Positions 10,892 to 59,437 of a DNA stretch of 64,000 nt are shown piece after piece. The position numbers and the translations under genes were made by a program. Under the pieces are notes generated by a model. It worked only from the letters and a program-made list of their open reading frames with translations. It was not told the origin of the DNA and made no database searches. Numbering within the stretch: the first letter of the stretch is position 1; every line of letters starts with the position of its first letter. Origin of the DNA: Solenopsis invicta (Eukaryota; Arthropoda; Insecta; Hymenoptera; Formicidae); NCBI RefSeq assembly GCF_016802725.1, contig NC_052669.1, forward strand, positions 12,010,770 to 12,074,769, written 5' to 3'.

Positions 10892-13800
10892 TTATCGCAG
10901 ACCAGGATTTTCAACAAAAGATCCTAGAGTTGTAATCGTGCTCCCTAAATCTGGACGTGTAGCTTGGTAAAGATAAATTAGGCTTCCTATTGCTTCCCTA
11001 TATGGTATGTTTTTCATCTCCTTCCTCTCAGAAGAATTTTTGGGTGACATTTCTTTCGTAAGTTCTTGATTAATATCCAGAGGTGTCTTCGCTGTATTAC
11101 AGTTCTCCATATTAAAACGTCGCAATATCTTCTCTATATAATCCTTTTGGTCTAAATAAATTCTTCTTTTTTCTTTGTCACGACGAACATTTATACCTAA
11201 TACTCTTGAGACTGCTCCCAGGTTTCGCATCTTGAATTTTTCCTCCAATTTCCCAATGATTAGTTTATTATCATTAGTGAACAGTAGTAGATCATCAACA
11301 TAGACAGCTAGATATGTTAGATTATTATTGTCTCTTCTTATATAAAGACTCTGATCAACATCTGAACATTTAAATTTCAATTCTTTCACTTCCTTATCCA
11401 GTTTCTTATTCCATGCATTAGCTCCTTGCTTCAAACCATATAATGCCTTTTTTAGTCTACACACTTTCTCTTCTTCTCCTGTTTGAATGAAACCTTCTGG
11501 CTGTTGCATGTATATTTCTTCTTCCAGTTCTCCATTCAAGAAGGCTGTTATTACGTCCAAATGTTCTATGTCATAATCATATTTGGCTGCCACTGTAAAT
11601 AAACATCTTAATGTAGTAAATCTAACTACTGGACAAAATACATCATTGTAATCTATACCTGCTTCTTGTTCATAGCCTTTCACAACTAGTCTTGCTCGAT
11701 ATCTTTCTATCTTACCTTCCGAGTCTTGTTTTATTTTAAATACCCACTTTGTTTTGAGAATTTTCTTATCCTTCGGCGGAGTACATAATGTCCAAGTTTC
11801 ATTTCGCAATAGAGCATCGTGTTCTTCTTTCATTGCATTATACCAATTATAGTCTTCCAGAGCTTCCTGTATATTAATTGGTTCTGCTGATTCTTTAATT
11901 GACACATTGAAAGTAATATAATCCAACCATGTTTTTGGTTTTCTTACTCGTCCACTCCGTCGTATTTCTATAGACTCTTCATCTTCCAAATTTCCTAAAG
12001 CTTCATCGTCACTCGTTTCATCAGTTTCGTTATTATTTTCTGTATTATCATTAGTGTTGTTGATGTCATCTTTATTATTTTGTTCTTCTATATTTTCAAT
12101 TGGGTGTACCCCCACTGAAATTGAATCTTCCTCTGTCTCAAAATTGTTGGAGACTGGTAGCATAATCTTTTCTTTTTCTTCTTGAATTTTCTCTCTTTCT
12201 TCAATTTCTTCATTTTCGGAAATCTTCTCTGTTTCTTTATCTTCTTCATTTTGTTTTGTATATATATCTTTTTCTTCATAAAAGATGACATCTCTACTTT
12301 TAAATACTCTTCTTTTCTTCTCATCCCACAAACGATAACCTTTTGTATGTTGTAAATATCCTAAAAATAAACAGGGCTTGGATTTCTCGTCCCATTTACG
12401 TCGTATTTCTTTCGGTATGTGCGCCAATGCTTTGCATCCAAAAGTCTTCAAATGTGCTAGGCTTGGTTTTTGCCCCGTCCACAATTCGTATGGAGTTCGA
12501 TTACGTAATATCCTCGACGGCGATCGATTTAATAAATAAACCGCTGTTGAAGAAGCTTCGGCCCAAAATTCTTTCGGTAGGTTTGCGTCTATGAGTAAAC
12601 AACGTCCTTTTTCTACAACAGATCTATTACTTCTCTCTGCTAAGCCATTCTGTTCCGGTGTATAAGGTATTGTTAATTGGTGTTGAATTCCTTCCTTTCG
12701 TAGGAAAGACACGAATTCTTCATTCACGAACTCCCGTCCGTTATCTGACCTCAGCTCTAAAATCTGCTCACCTGTCTTCTTCTCGACGTATTTTTTATAT
12801 GTCTTGAAGGCATCTAATGCTTCTGATTTATTATTTAAAAAATAGATGCTCAAATACCTTGAATAGTCGTCGATAAAAAGGATAAAATATTTTGCTCCAC
12901 CTATTGAATTAATCTCCATTGGACCACAAATATCAGTGTGCACGATTTCTAACAGTTTTGATGCTTTAGTTTCTCTTAAATTATTACGCGCAAAAGATTG
13001 CCTAGATTGCTTTCCCCTAATACAAATTTCGCACGCTTCCTCACTCGGATCATCAAAATCAAGTCCACGCGCATGTTGATCTCGCAGTATTTTCATACTA
13101 TATCTATTTAAGTGTCCTAACCTTCTATGCCACTTAACCGAATCAACTAATTTACTTTTATATGCAAATTCTTTTGATTGTATTAATTCTTTCGGTTGTA
13201 TTAATTCATAAATATTATTTTTAGCTTTCGCGATCGCAATTACATTACCACGTCTATCTACTATTTCGCAAAAGTCTTTATTAAATTTTACAAGGAAATT
13301 CTTCTCTGTAATCTTTCTAACAGATAAAAGATTTACGCTTAAATCGGGTACAAAAAGTACATCACTTACCGATATTAAGTTCGTTCGCCCATTCACATTT
13401 ACCGCTATACTAATTGTACCTTTTCCCTTGACGCTTAAACGCATGTCGTCTGCTACTGCTACCTCAGCGTTGGTTAAAGGTGTCATCGAGTCGAACAGCT
13501 CCTCCGTGGGCGACATATGAACCGATGCTGCTGAATCTACTATCCAAGATCCTCTTCTTGTTGAACCACGGTCGGTGAGAAAAGCTGTTGCTGTTGCCGC
13601 TGTTGCCAGAAACGCCACATTCGTGTTAATTTCCCCTTTCTTCTTCTCTCGAAGATCTGGCTTCTTCTCCTTCTCTTCCTTCTTCTTCTCCGTGCAGTCA
13701 TTAGCTGCATGACCTGGTTTACCGCAGGACCAACATGTAAATTTCTTCAGTTTAAACTTCTGCTTCGCTCCACGAAATTGACGTTTTGTGTGATACGCCA

Positions 13801-14365
13801 ATTCTCCGTCTTTATTAAACGATTTCTGACAAATAGTTTCTTGCAAGAGTTTTGTCTTTATTGAGTCTCCCGTTATTTGAATGCCGGAACTCTCCAATGC
13901 CATTATCATAGGCTGATATCTTTCTGGTAGACCCGCCAATAAGACGGTCCCCAACCACTCTTGATTAATTTCAAACCCGATTGACGTTAATTGATGAGCC
14001 GTAGACATAATATCCGATACATATTTGTCCATCGAACCTGAAGTCTCCAATTTCGTTGTTGTAATTTTTCTTAAGAGACCCACCTTTCTCGTCAATCCTG
14101 TATCCTCGAATGCAGCTTGCAAATTTTTCCACGCTTCTTGTGCAGTTTTCGCTTTCGTAACATGCACATAGATGGATTCTTCTACACTGAGGATTATTTT
14201 CGCTTTCGCTTTTATAATCTTCTCTTCATTAGCCTCCGTTCCTTGAACCGCCTTCCACAGACCATCCAATTGGAGTAAATTTTCAATTGCGATTTTCCAC
14301 GTCGAATAATTCTCTCTTCCTTTCAATTTTACAATGGAAATATGACTACCGTGTGATTCTGCCAT
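10892..14365 (-). CDS. Copia gag-pol polyprotein (main ORF, 1157 aa)
   Basis: Domains in order: Gag (MAESHGSHISIVKLKGRENYSTWK, residues 1 to ~200); zinc knuckle CWSCGKPGHAANDC (~210); aspartic protease with WIVDSAASVHM (~275); integrase zinc site HRRLGHLN...CEICIRGK (~415-455) and DDE core with HTDICGPM, D-DYSRY and RSDNGREF; an acidic KE-rich linker (~730-830); reverse transcriptase with HLDVITAFLNGELEEEIYMQQP and YVDDLLLF. The frame runs into a stop at 10892 just after SFVENPGLR; the RNase H continues in another frame from 10862. Apart from that break the domains look complete, so the loss of coding capacity is recent. Confidence 0.95.
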   Translation of the reverse strand: MAESHGSHISIVKLKGRENYSTWKIAIENLLQLDGLWKAVQGTEANEEKIIKAKAKIILSVEESIYVHVTKAKTAQEAWKNLQAAFEDTGLTRKVGLLRKITTTKLETSGSMDKYVSDIMSTAHQLTSIGFEINQEWLGTVLLAGLPERYQPMIMALESSGIQITGDSIKTKLLQETICQKSFNKDGELAYHTKRQFRGAKQKFKLKKFTCWSCGKPGHAANDCTEKKKEEKEKKPDLREKKKGEINTNVAFLATAATATAFLTDRGSTRRGSWIVDSAASVHMSPTEELFDSMTPLTNAEVAVADDMRLSVKGKGTISIAVNVNGRTNLISVSDVLFVPDLSVNLLSVRKITEKNFLVKFNKDFCEIVDRRGNVIAIAKAKNNIYELIQPKELIQSKEFAYKSKLVDSVKWHRRLGHLNRYSMKILRDQHARGLDFDDPSEEACEICIRGKQSRQSFARNNLRETKASKLLEIVHTDICGPMEINSIGGAKYFILFIDDYSRYLSIYFLNNKSEALDAFKTYKKYVEKKTGEQILELRSDNGREFVNEEFVSFLRKEGIQHQLTIPYTPEQNGLAERSNRSVVEKGRCLLIDANLPKEFWAEASSTAVYLLNRSPSRILRNRTPYELWTGQKPSLAHLKTFGCKALAHIPKEIRRKWDEKSKPCLFLGYLQHTKGYRLWDEKKRRVFKSRDVIFYEEKDIYTKQNEEDKETEKISENEEIEEREKIQEEKEKIMLPVSNNFETEEDSISVGVHPIENIEEQNNKDDINNTNDNTENNNETDETSDDEALGNLEDEESIEIRRSGRVRKPKTWLDYITFNVSIKESAEPINIQEALEDYNWYNAMKEEHDALLRNETWTLCTPPKDKKILKTKWVFKIKQDSEGKIERYRARLVVKGYEQEAGIDYNDVFCPVVRFTTLRCLFTVAAKYDYDIEHLDVITAFLNGELEEEIYMQQPEGFIQTGEEEKVCRLKKALYGLKQGANAWNKKLDKEVKELKFKCSDVDQSLYIRRDNNNLTYLAVYVDDLLLFTNDNKLIIGKLEEKFKMRNLGAVSRVLGINVRRDKEKRRIYLDQKDYIEKILRRFNMENCNTAKTPLDINQELTKEMSPKNSSERKEMKNIPYREAIGSLIYLYQATRPDLGSTITTLGSFVENPGLR

Positions 14366-14496
14366 CTCGATACCAGATCTCTTTCGATTTCTTCTTGCTA
14401 ATATTCAATATCTTGAATGGCACTAACACGAACTTCTTATTTCACGTTGCTAATCACTAATTCCCTTTTTCAAGCGCTTACTGGGCCCATAACCAA

Positions 14497-14800
14497 TGTT
14501 AGCTTTTATAATTGAGAATTAGTAAAAGTCTTTATATGTTTCACCAAATTTATTAGAACAATATTATTAGTAACGTTTACAAAAGCGTGTTAACACAACG
14601 AGGACAGATTTGGTAGTGAGGGATAACAAATTACACAACTGAAATACGCATGCAAAAGAAGGAATGTGTTACATAGCAACCAAATACATTAAGTTCAAAT
14701 TTTTAATTATCCAAGCACTCATAATGAACATAGCAATTCTTCTACATGCAATCTATAACCACTTGTAACCTGAATTTCAACCATGTAATATTATTCTACA
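14497..14800 (-). repeat. Copia 5' LTR (304 bp)
   Basis: Starts TGTAGAATAATATTAC and ends ATTATAAAAGCTAACA on the minus strand. It contains an internal segment (about 14646-14717) that is missing or replaced in the other LTR, so the two LTRs are not identical and the insertion is not brand new. Confidence 0.93.
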
Positions 14801-14936
14801 TTAGCAAAACAAACTGTCAAAACCAAAAGTCCGAACATAACAACAACACGTCGCTAACGAGCGACAGTCTCTTCATTTAATCGATCTACACTTTACAACA
14901 TTCATGGCCGTAACAATATTATTTCAATGTCACAGA

Positions 14937-16270
14937 AAAACAATGAAGTCATTGACAGTTGAATTTTTTAATAAAAACTATCAATAAAATACAAAAAAAT
15001 CCGGAAATGATCTTCACGAAAGTCAACTAGGTTAAATTACAGTAGTTCTAGACAAGGAAATGTACAAACAAAAAATATTACAAATGTTTCAAGATCAACA
15101 TGCACATGTTAATATTAAGTAAAATTCGACTAACTTTTAATTTGACAAAGAACGTTCGTGATTTACTAAAGAGTTGGAAGAAACGGAATTACATCACGGA
15201 AACTACGTATAAAAAGGTATTGCAATGACGGCAATATCCCGAGGGCGTATGTCCAAGGTCCACAAACAGGGAGTTGTATTTAGTATAATAATATCATCCA
15301 TCAGTTCTCTATACGATTTAGCTACCTGTTTACACGAGATTGTTGTTAAATATATAATCCATATTTAAACTTGGCGCGAAGCGCCTGAAGTAAGAAAGCA
15401 CTCGAGGGGCGAGGACTTTAATCGGTGACGCAACAAACGCGTTTTCGAGCGACGCAAAGAAGGAACGGCCGGCAAAATTCAGAAGCGCGAGTACGGGCAC
15501 AGGTAACGGTTCCGAGCAAGTAGAGCAAGTGAGATATATACAGGGTGATTCAGAACGACCCATGTGTCCCTGTAAAGACGTGTTCTTGGATAAATTCTGA
15601 GACGATTTTTCCTGTATTAACACGAAAATTTTGTCCGACGTTTACTTTTTGAATAATAAGACGATAAACTTAGCGAATCACGGGCCGTGTACACATGGTA
15701 GACAAAGGCGGCGCAACTCACCGTCCGACGCGGGCGTTTACCCGTATCCTAGCATCCTAAAACAAGAATTTTTACAAGCTGTATAGCATATTCTTAATTT
15801 GACTTATTTCAGTTTGGGATTAATTTTTACAAACAAAAATTTGGTACTCCACTTTCATCCATAATTGCAGACCTTGTTATGCAAGACCTGAAGATTAAGG
15901 CGCTGAAAAGAATTAGAGTTCATCTATCTTTTTATTTTAGATACGTGGACGATATTGTGATGGCAGATTCAAATAATTTAATTGACTTTAATGACGTTCA
16001 ACTCTTTTCAACCTAGAATGTAATTTACAGTTGAAAGAGGGGGTAACAAGATAAACTTTTTGTCACCTAAAATGTAATCACGACTTCGATTGGGAGAACA
16101 TAAACTTCTTGTGACCTAAAAGATAATCACGATTTTGATTGGGAGAACATAAAAATTTTAGACAATAAATGTTTCTTATCGCCGACACTGCTTACGAATG
16201 GACAGCAGTATCGCCTTGACTGTGACACAGGCGAGATGTATCGTTATAATGCTGTTACATTGATTGTCAA
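14937..16270 (+). pseudogene. Penelope-like element reverse transcriptase, interrupted
   Basis: Plus-strand fragments in order: ITVVLDKEMYKQKILQMF (15040-15095); RDLLKSWKKRNYITETTYKKVL (15150-15215); SKVHKQGVVFSIIISSISSL and YDLATCLHEIVVKY (15235-15350); then, after a ~465-bp non-PLE insertion, KFGTPLSSIIADLVMQDLKI and FYFRYVDDIVMADS (15830-15990); then FNSFQPRM-FTVERGGNKINFL (16000-16065) and two DFDWE repeats. YVDD is the catalytic box, and the block order is that of PLE reverse transcriptases. Several stops and shifts make it a relic. The GIY-YIG end is not visible. Confidence 0.75.
15351..15815. other. Insertion splitting the PLE reverse transcriptase
   Basis: The segment is more GC-rich than its surroundings, contains ATACAGGGTGATTCAGAACG near 15539 (the style of a Tc1-mariner TIR) and lacks PLE similarity. 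No matching inverted end was found, so it may be a fragment of a Tc1-mariner-type MITE. The ORF at 15330-15623 on the minus strand has no recognisable domain. Confidence 0.4.
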
Positions 16271-16499
16271 TTCACTTCACTGAAAATGTTAATTTTATAT
16301 TTATTCACGTTCTTGTGCGTTTAATATGTATCCGTTCCTTGCTTCACATAGTAAGTTTTTGAAAATATTATTTAACATCTTAGCTTATTAGTCATTGTAG
16401 TGTTATATATTATTAGTTGGTCATTCTTTAGAATTACAATTTCACTCGAATGACCATCCGATTGTAACTCGTTAAGAACTAGGACCACACCATGTGAAG

Positions 16500-16650
16500 T
16501 GGAGGCTTTTTGATTTCGACTTTCATTGCTGAAGATGACCCGAAACAGAGTCAAAACGCCCTTGAATTTATATTGAATAAATTCAGAAATATACGCACCA
16601 ATATCAGCGTCTTGACTCTCATTAGCCCTTTATTAATTCAATAAATGTTT
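16500..16650 (+). repeat. PLE 3' terminal repeat with hammerhead-like motif
   Basis: CTGAAGATGACCCGAAACAGAGTC begins at 16529 and is followed about 90 bp later by TTGACTCTCATTAGCCC and an AT-rich end. This is the same pair of motifs found at six other places in the window. It closes the PLE relic on its 3' side. Confidence 0.6.
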
Positions 16651-16659
16651 ATTAAGCAG

Positions 16660-17340
16660 GCGGTTAATATCTTAAATGCTCCATATTCAATTACAAAATA
16701 ATAGTCTTAGTTTGCAAACATACACAGAATGCCTGCATCATGCGAACCTCTTATTATTGAAAAAAATTGTAAGGAAATCAATATTCCTTTGATTGAGATA
16801 CAATTTGCGATTTATTTTAATTTCAATGGTTGACGCCTCACCAATTTATTTATAATTTTATCCGACATAACTTCTTTTTGTTCCGTTATTTCTCTGCTTT
16901 TATATATGTATTTATTTTTTATTTATACATCTATAAGGTCATTGCTTGACATTTTTGATTTCCCTAAGGTAATATGATTTGTCAATATAATCCAGTTGAC
17001 TCAATTAAGTACAGTCAGTAAACAGTTATACTTGACATGAGAAGTACGTCTTTTCGCAGAACGGAAAACTTTCAATTATATATTTTGACAGAAAAATATT
17101 TCCTAATAATAAGCATTATCCAAAGCTTCACTAGCCGTCATTAGTTGCGATTGGTGAGTCACTTTGCGACAGTCTGAATTAATGAAACTGTTTGTCATCT
17201 AAAATAGAATACCAAAATTATATAGAGAAATGTCATTTCCTTCAATACCGTTACATGTAAATATGCCACTATGGATTTGACAAACCATTGATGACTCGAT
17301 CGTTTCTTGCTTTATGGACTGATGTTGACTGGATAATTTT
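16660..17340. other. AT-rich interval without recognised features
   Basis: Between the two PLE termini there is AT-rich sequence with short unrelated ORFs. I see no domain, no clear repeat and no splice-framed coding sequence. Confidence 0.4.
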
Positions 17341-17680
17341 TCGGATTTATTAATATGCTGAGGATGACTCCAAATTGAGTCAAAACATTCGTTTGATTTT
17401 GTTAAAATGAATAAATATGTGATAAGGAGGAGTTCTCTACAATTTTTTATTAATATTCGCTGAGGATAACCTAAACTCGAGTCAAAACGTTCAGACACAT
17501 CTAATGTTTTTTAAATAGACGCAGGAGAATTATGGAAACACACCAACAACCGCGTTAACTCCCATAGTCCCTCTTTGTCTAAGTTTTGAATAAAAATGTA
17601 TAACATTAATAATTATGATTGCGCATTCATACCCGTGTTGACTCTCATTAGTCTTTTTTCAATTTTTTTATTGCTTTTTG
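17340..17680 (+). repeat. Second PLE terminal repeat with two tandem hammerhead-like motifs
   Basis: CTGAGGATGACTCC at 17358 and CTGAGGATAACC at 17460 each lead into a (C)GAGTCAAAAC-TTC box. The block ends with TTGACTCTCATTAGTC at 17634. No RT sequence is attached, so this is a solo or truncated PLE terminus, apparently partly duplicated in tandem. Confidence 0.6.
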
Positions 17681-17974
17681 AATAATTTAAATTAAATAAT
17701 CACTGATGGATAAGACAAAGTTTAAAAGTAACCCCTTCTTATTATATGAAAACTTTAGTTAATATATAGAAAGTCAGCCAATGTACAAGAGCATCTTCAC
17801 TACTGTACCATGTGCCATGCCTGAGCGCGCGAATTCTAGGTGCTACAATTGGATAACTTCAATAATTTAAATTCGAAAAGTATTAATTATTATAGTCTCG
17901 ATTTTCGTATTAGGATTTTTGACTTAGAATATTCCAAAAAATTTGCTCATAAAAGAACTTCTGCTAATTCTAAG

Positions 17975-18130
17975 ACACCCTGTATAATACATTTCATTAC
18001 AAGATTAGGTTCTAAAACGTCTTTCCTTACGAAATCTTTACTCGAAATACATATATGTATTTCAAGTAAAGATTTCTTTCTCGGATAGGATGTTTTGTAA
18101 TGTAGCGTAAGATTACAATATTTGTACAAT
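17975..18130. repeat. Palindromic remnant centred on a 46-bp near-perfect palindrome
   Basis: Bases 18031-18076 read GAAATCTTTACT... and back with a single mismatched pair (C opposite A). The flanks (CTAAAACGTC-TTCC on the left, GGATAGGATGTTTTG on the right) are also weakly inverted. ACACCCTGTATAAT at 17975 looks like a Tc1-mariner/MITE terminus. It lies about 120 bp upstream of the WD40 exon. Confidence 0.55.
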
Positions 18131-18198
18131 ATAACTGCAAGATCTTTTATTATATTGAGATGTAAGAATTTATAGTTTATTAATTTCTAATGTTATAG

Positions 18199-18305
18199 AT
18201 ATTGCAATTAGAGGTGATAAATGAAACGACCATCGTTAGTTCTTCTTTGGACCAAACTATAGCCGTGTGGAGTGCAATAGATGGAAAACTTAAATTTCAT
18301 ATGAA
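18199..18305 (+). CDS. WD40-repeat protein, penultimate exon (WDR81-like)
   Basis: The sequence between an AG at 18197-18198 and a GTAAG donor at 18306 reads ILQLEVINETTIVSSSLDQTIAVWSAIDGKLKFHMK. It contains a WD-repeat end (SSSLDQTIAVW), and its phase matches the next exon. From memory of the family, the combined C-terminus most resembles WDR81, a BEACH/WD40 protein that works with WDR91 on endosomal PI3P and in aggrephagy. That assignment is inference. The earlier exons were not found upstream in this window. Confidence 0.6.
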
Positions 18306-18447
18306 GTAAGAAAATACTTAATTTTTTATTTAAAATTATGTTTTATTTAAATATTTATAATACATAAATTTATAATACGTAAAGTTATTATTTAAAATTA
18401 GATATACAAAACATAATTTATGTAAATTATTCTTTATTGATTTTCAG

Positions 18448-18679
18448 AGGTGCGACAGAGCCTGTTCATTGCATGGCGATGCATGAACAGGAATTAGTGA
18501 TTGGAACGACAGCGAATCGAATTGGTGTCTATACTACTGTCGAAATGACTGCATCATTAAGTTCATCCAAGTTAAAATCCGATGCTTTTAAAGGCATTCT
18601 TACTGCCATGGCTGTCCTTCCTCTCAATCGCTTACTATTGTTAGGCGCCGATAATGGTGGGATAACATTGCTATGTTAA
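18448..18679 (+). CDS. WD40-repeat protein, terminal exon (WDR81-like)
   Basis: After a TTTTCAG acceptor the exon reads GATEPVHCMAMHEQELVIGTTANRIGVY, then LTAMAVLPLNRLLLLGADNGGITLLC and TAA at 18677-18679. The pattern of EPVHC, a short variable blade, then LLLLG-DNG-I-LL- at the extreme C-terminus is how I remember WDR81 ending. It is clearly a WD40 propeller end in any case. The 142-bp intron (18306-18447) is of normal insect size. AATAAA at 18735-18740 is a plausible poly(A) signal. The gene converges with Rint1. Confidence 0.62.
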
Positions 18680-18734
18680 GAACGGTTATTACAGAAGATA
18701 TACGAATATCTGGACTTATATTATTAAATATAAC

Positions 18735-18740
18735 AATAAA
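18735..18740 (+). promoter_or_regulatory. Probable poly(A) signal of the WD40 gene
   Basis: AATAAA lies 56 bp after the TAA stop of the WDR81-like gene. A second AATAAA lies near 18797, still before the end of the convergent Rint1 coding sequence. The two transcripts' 3' UTRs must therefore overlap or be very short. Confidence 0.4.
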
Positions 18741-18838
18741 GAATAGAAAAATATATCTAACTTATTAACAAAAACATTAAAAAAAAATCAATTATAATAA
18801 ATATCATTTTTACAAGATATATTTGAGAGTAAGATTCC

Positions 18839-57002
<38,164 letters not shown>

Positions 57003-59437
57003 CTATTAATACAATATAATTAGTGACAAGAAATATAATTCCAATGATCAATATCGGAATTCGATTAAATTCAGTCAATTGAAAAATAACACCAGGGCTG
57101 GATTTACTATAGGGGCTTAATGGGCTATAGTCCAGGGCGGCAAAATATAGGGGCGGCAAAATATGGAGACACGACGCACCGCAGTATGTCATGCCGCGGC
57201 GCGTCGTGCCGCAGGACCGCGTTTCAGAGGCGGCATACGGCTGAGGTTCAATCGTACGCCGCGGTGTGTCGTGCCCACCGAAACCCTATCTCGCAATAGA
57301 AGTTAGACCTCGATTATTACATATATGAGATCGAGCCCGGCGGCCGGCAATCGGCAACGATACTTACGATACGTGAGAATTAGCGTGCGACAATATTATA
57401 TCCATTTGTGTTTCATATTTTATGTTTTATCTTTTGTATTTTAAAATCAAATAAATTTCTTGATTAGTATATATAAATTTTAGTTATTAATCGCAGTTTT
57501 TTACGTTTTTTTTCCTTTTACTTCTTTTTTTATAATTTGCATTAGATTGCTGTCGCAGCCTCCAATTTTTTTTAAATATTATATAAGAAACATGAGTGAC
57601 GGACGAATACGGTTAAGTGGAAGTCAGTACAAGAAACGTAAGTTGGATAAGGCTGAGAGAGAACGTAGTATCGTAGAAAAAACTCTTAAAATTGATAGTT
57701 TCTTTAATCAACCGAAAGTTGTTAATCAACTAAGTAACTTTGAAAAACCAGCCATTTCCATTCCTGATTCTTCAAAACAGCTCCTTCCCATTACTGGTTC
57801 GGATAATATCAAAGAAATTGTACCAACAGCTTGTGACATAGACCCTAATTCTAATTTCACCTCAAAGTCCCCAGAGCCAACTACTTCGTCTTCTATTACT
57901 AATATCAATCAAAGTAATAATTTGGCAGTTAATTCTAATGTGATTGTAAAGCTTTATGGGTAATAAACGATGCTACACGTAAATACGTTTTGCAGCATGG
58001 AATTAACCAAGATCATGTTCATGATAAAAATTTTGATTTTTCCCGCTCAAAGAGACTTTGTGGTAAGCAATATCGATATTTAAATGAATCTTTATTTAAA
58101 ACCCAACTTGTCAATGGCCAAATAGTAAAGCGATCGTATTTAATGTACTCAGAAAGTTCTGGTTCAGTATTTTGTGTTCCTTGTCAATTATTTGGTGGAA
58201 CTACAAAAATAGCAAAAGAAGGATTTGACGACTGGAAGCATGGCAATGATGCATTGAAAAATCACGAGAATTCTTTTGAACACAAGTCGTGTGTTTTAGA
58301 AATGAAAATGAGATCAAACACTCTTGGAAAAATTGATACACATTTTTCTTGTCAAATAGACACAGAGAAAAAGTACTAGCGCAACGTTTTAAAACGGGTT
58401 GTAGCCACTGTCCGTGCTTTGAAAACTACAGGTTTACCTTTAAGAGGTCATATCGAGAAGTTTGGTTCGTCAAGCAGTGGTAACTTTATAATGTGTCTTG
58501 AACTTATTTCTGAATTCGATCCTTTTTTGGCAGAGCATATAGCTAAGTACGGTAATCCAGGTCAAGGCCACACTTCGTATTTATCTTCTACTACATATGA
58601 ACATTTCGTTAATGGCTGAAGAAGTAACAAAACAAATAATTAAAGAATTAAAGAGTGCCAAGTATTTTTCTATTATAGTAGATTCAAGTACAGACATATC
58701 TCATACTGATCAACTTGCAGTGATTGTGAGATATGTTTTGGAAAATGGACATCCTGTAGAGAGGTTTCTGTGTTTTGTTCCGAATGCTGGTCATAAATCA
58801 ATCAAACTTTTTGATGCTGTTGTCACTGTGCTTGTGGGTTTTGATATCGATATTGCAAATTGTAGAGGTCAATCATATGATAATGCCATGAATATATCTG
58901 GAAAATATGCCGGATTACAAGCTAGAATTAATGAAATTTCTCCAAATGCTGTATACTCTCCCTGCTCAGCTCATTCCCTGAATTTAGTTGGAGAACATGC
59001 AGCAAGTTGTTGTAAAGAAAGTAATGACTTTTTTCTTCTTCTTCAAAATTTGTATGTATTTTTTTCAAGTTCTACTTATCGCTGGGAAATATTACAGAGA
59101 CATTTAACACAACGTGAAAACAGAACTCTAAAAGGCTTGTCACAAACACGATGGTCAGCCCGTTATGACGCGTGTCAGAGTCTTAATAAAGATTGGAATG
59201 AAGTGATTGAGGCTCTTACATCAATTGCGGAAGATGAAACAGAAATATCTTGTACTCGATGTGAAGCTTCAGGTATCCTCCGACAACTACAACATCTTGA
59301 AACAGCTATTCTTTCTTCAGTACGGGATAATTTATTACAGAGATTTTATTTTTCTAGCAAGAAGCTCCAAGCAGCTAACATTGATCTTTATACTGTAGCA
59401 GAACTATACGGTTCACTAATAAACTATGTTGAAAGTA

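Larger units (their letters stand above)
10060..14800 (-). mobile_element. Complete Copia LTR retrotransposon with 5-bp TSD
   Basis: On the element's own strand (minus) the 5' LTR is 14800-14497 and the 3' LTR 10302-10060. Both run TGTAGAAT...GCTAACA. The left copy is 61 bp shorter (243 versus 304 bp). TTAGC at 10055-10059 is repeated at 14801-14805 as the target duplication. Next to the 5' LTR, TGGTTATGGGCCCAGT is a primer site complementary to the middle of initiator-Met tRNA, as in Drosophila copia. A purine-rich tract (GTGGGGGAA) precedes the 3' LTR. The single gag-pol frame is broken once near 10890. Confidence 0.95.

Noticed and set aside
10862..10892. Programmed ribosomal frameshift between Copia RT and RNase H
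   Set aside because: No slippery heptamer is apparent, and a few conserved residues are missing at the junction, which fits a small deletion better.
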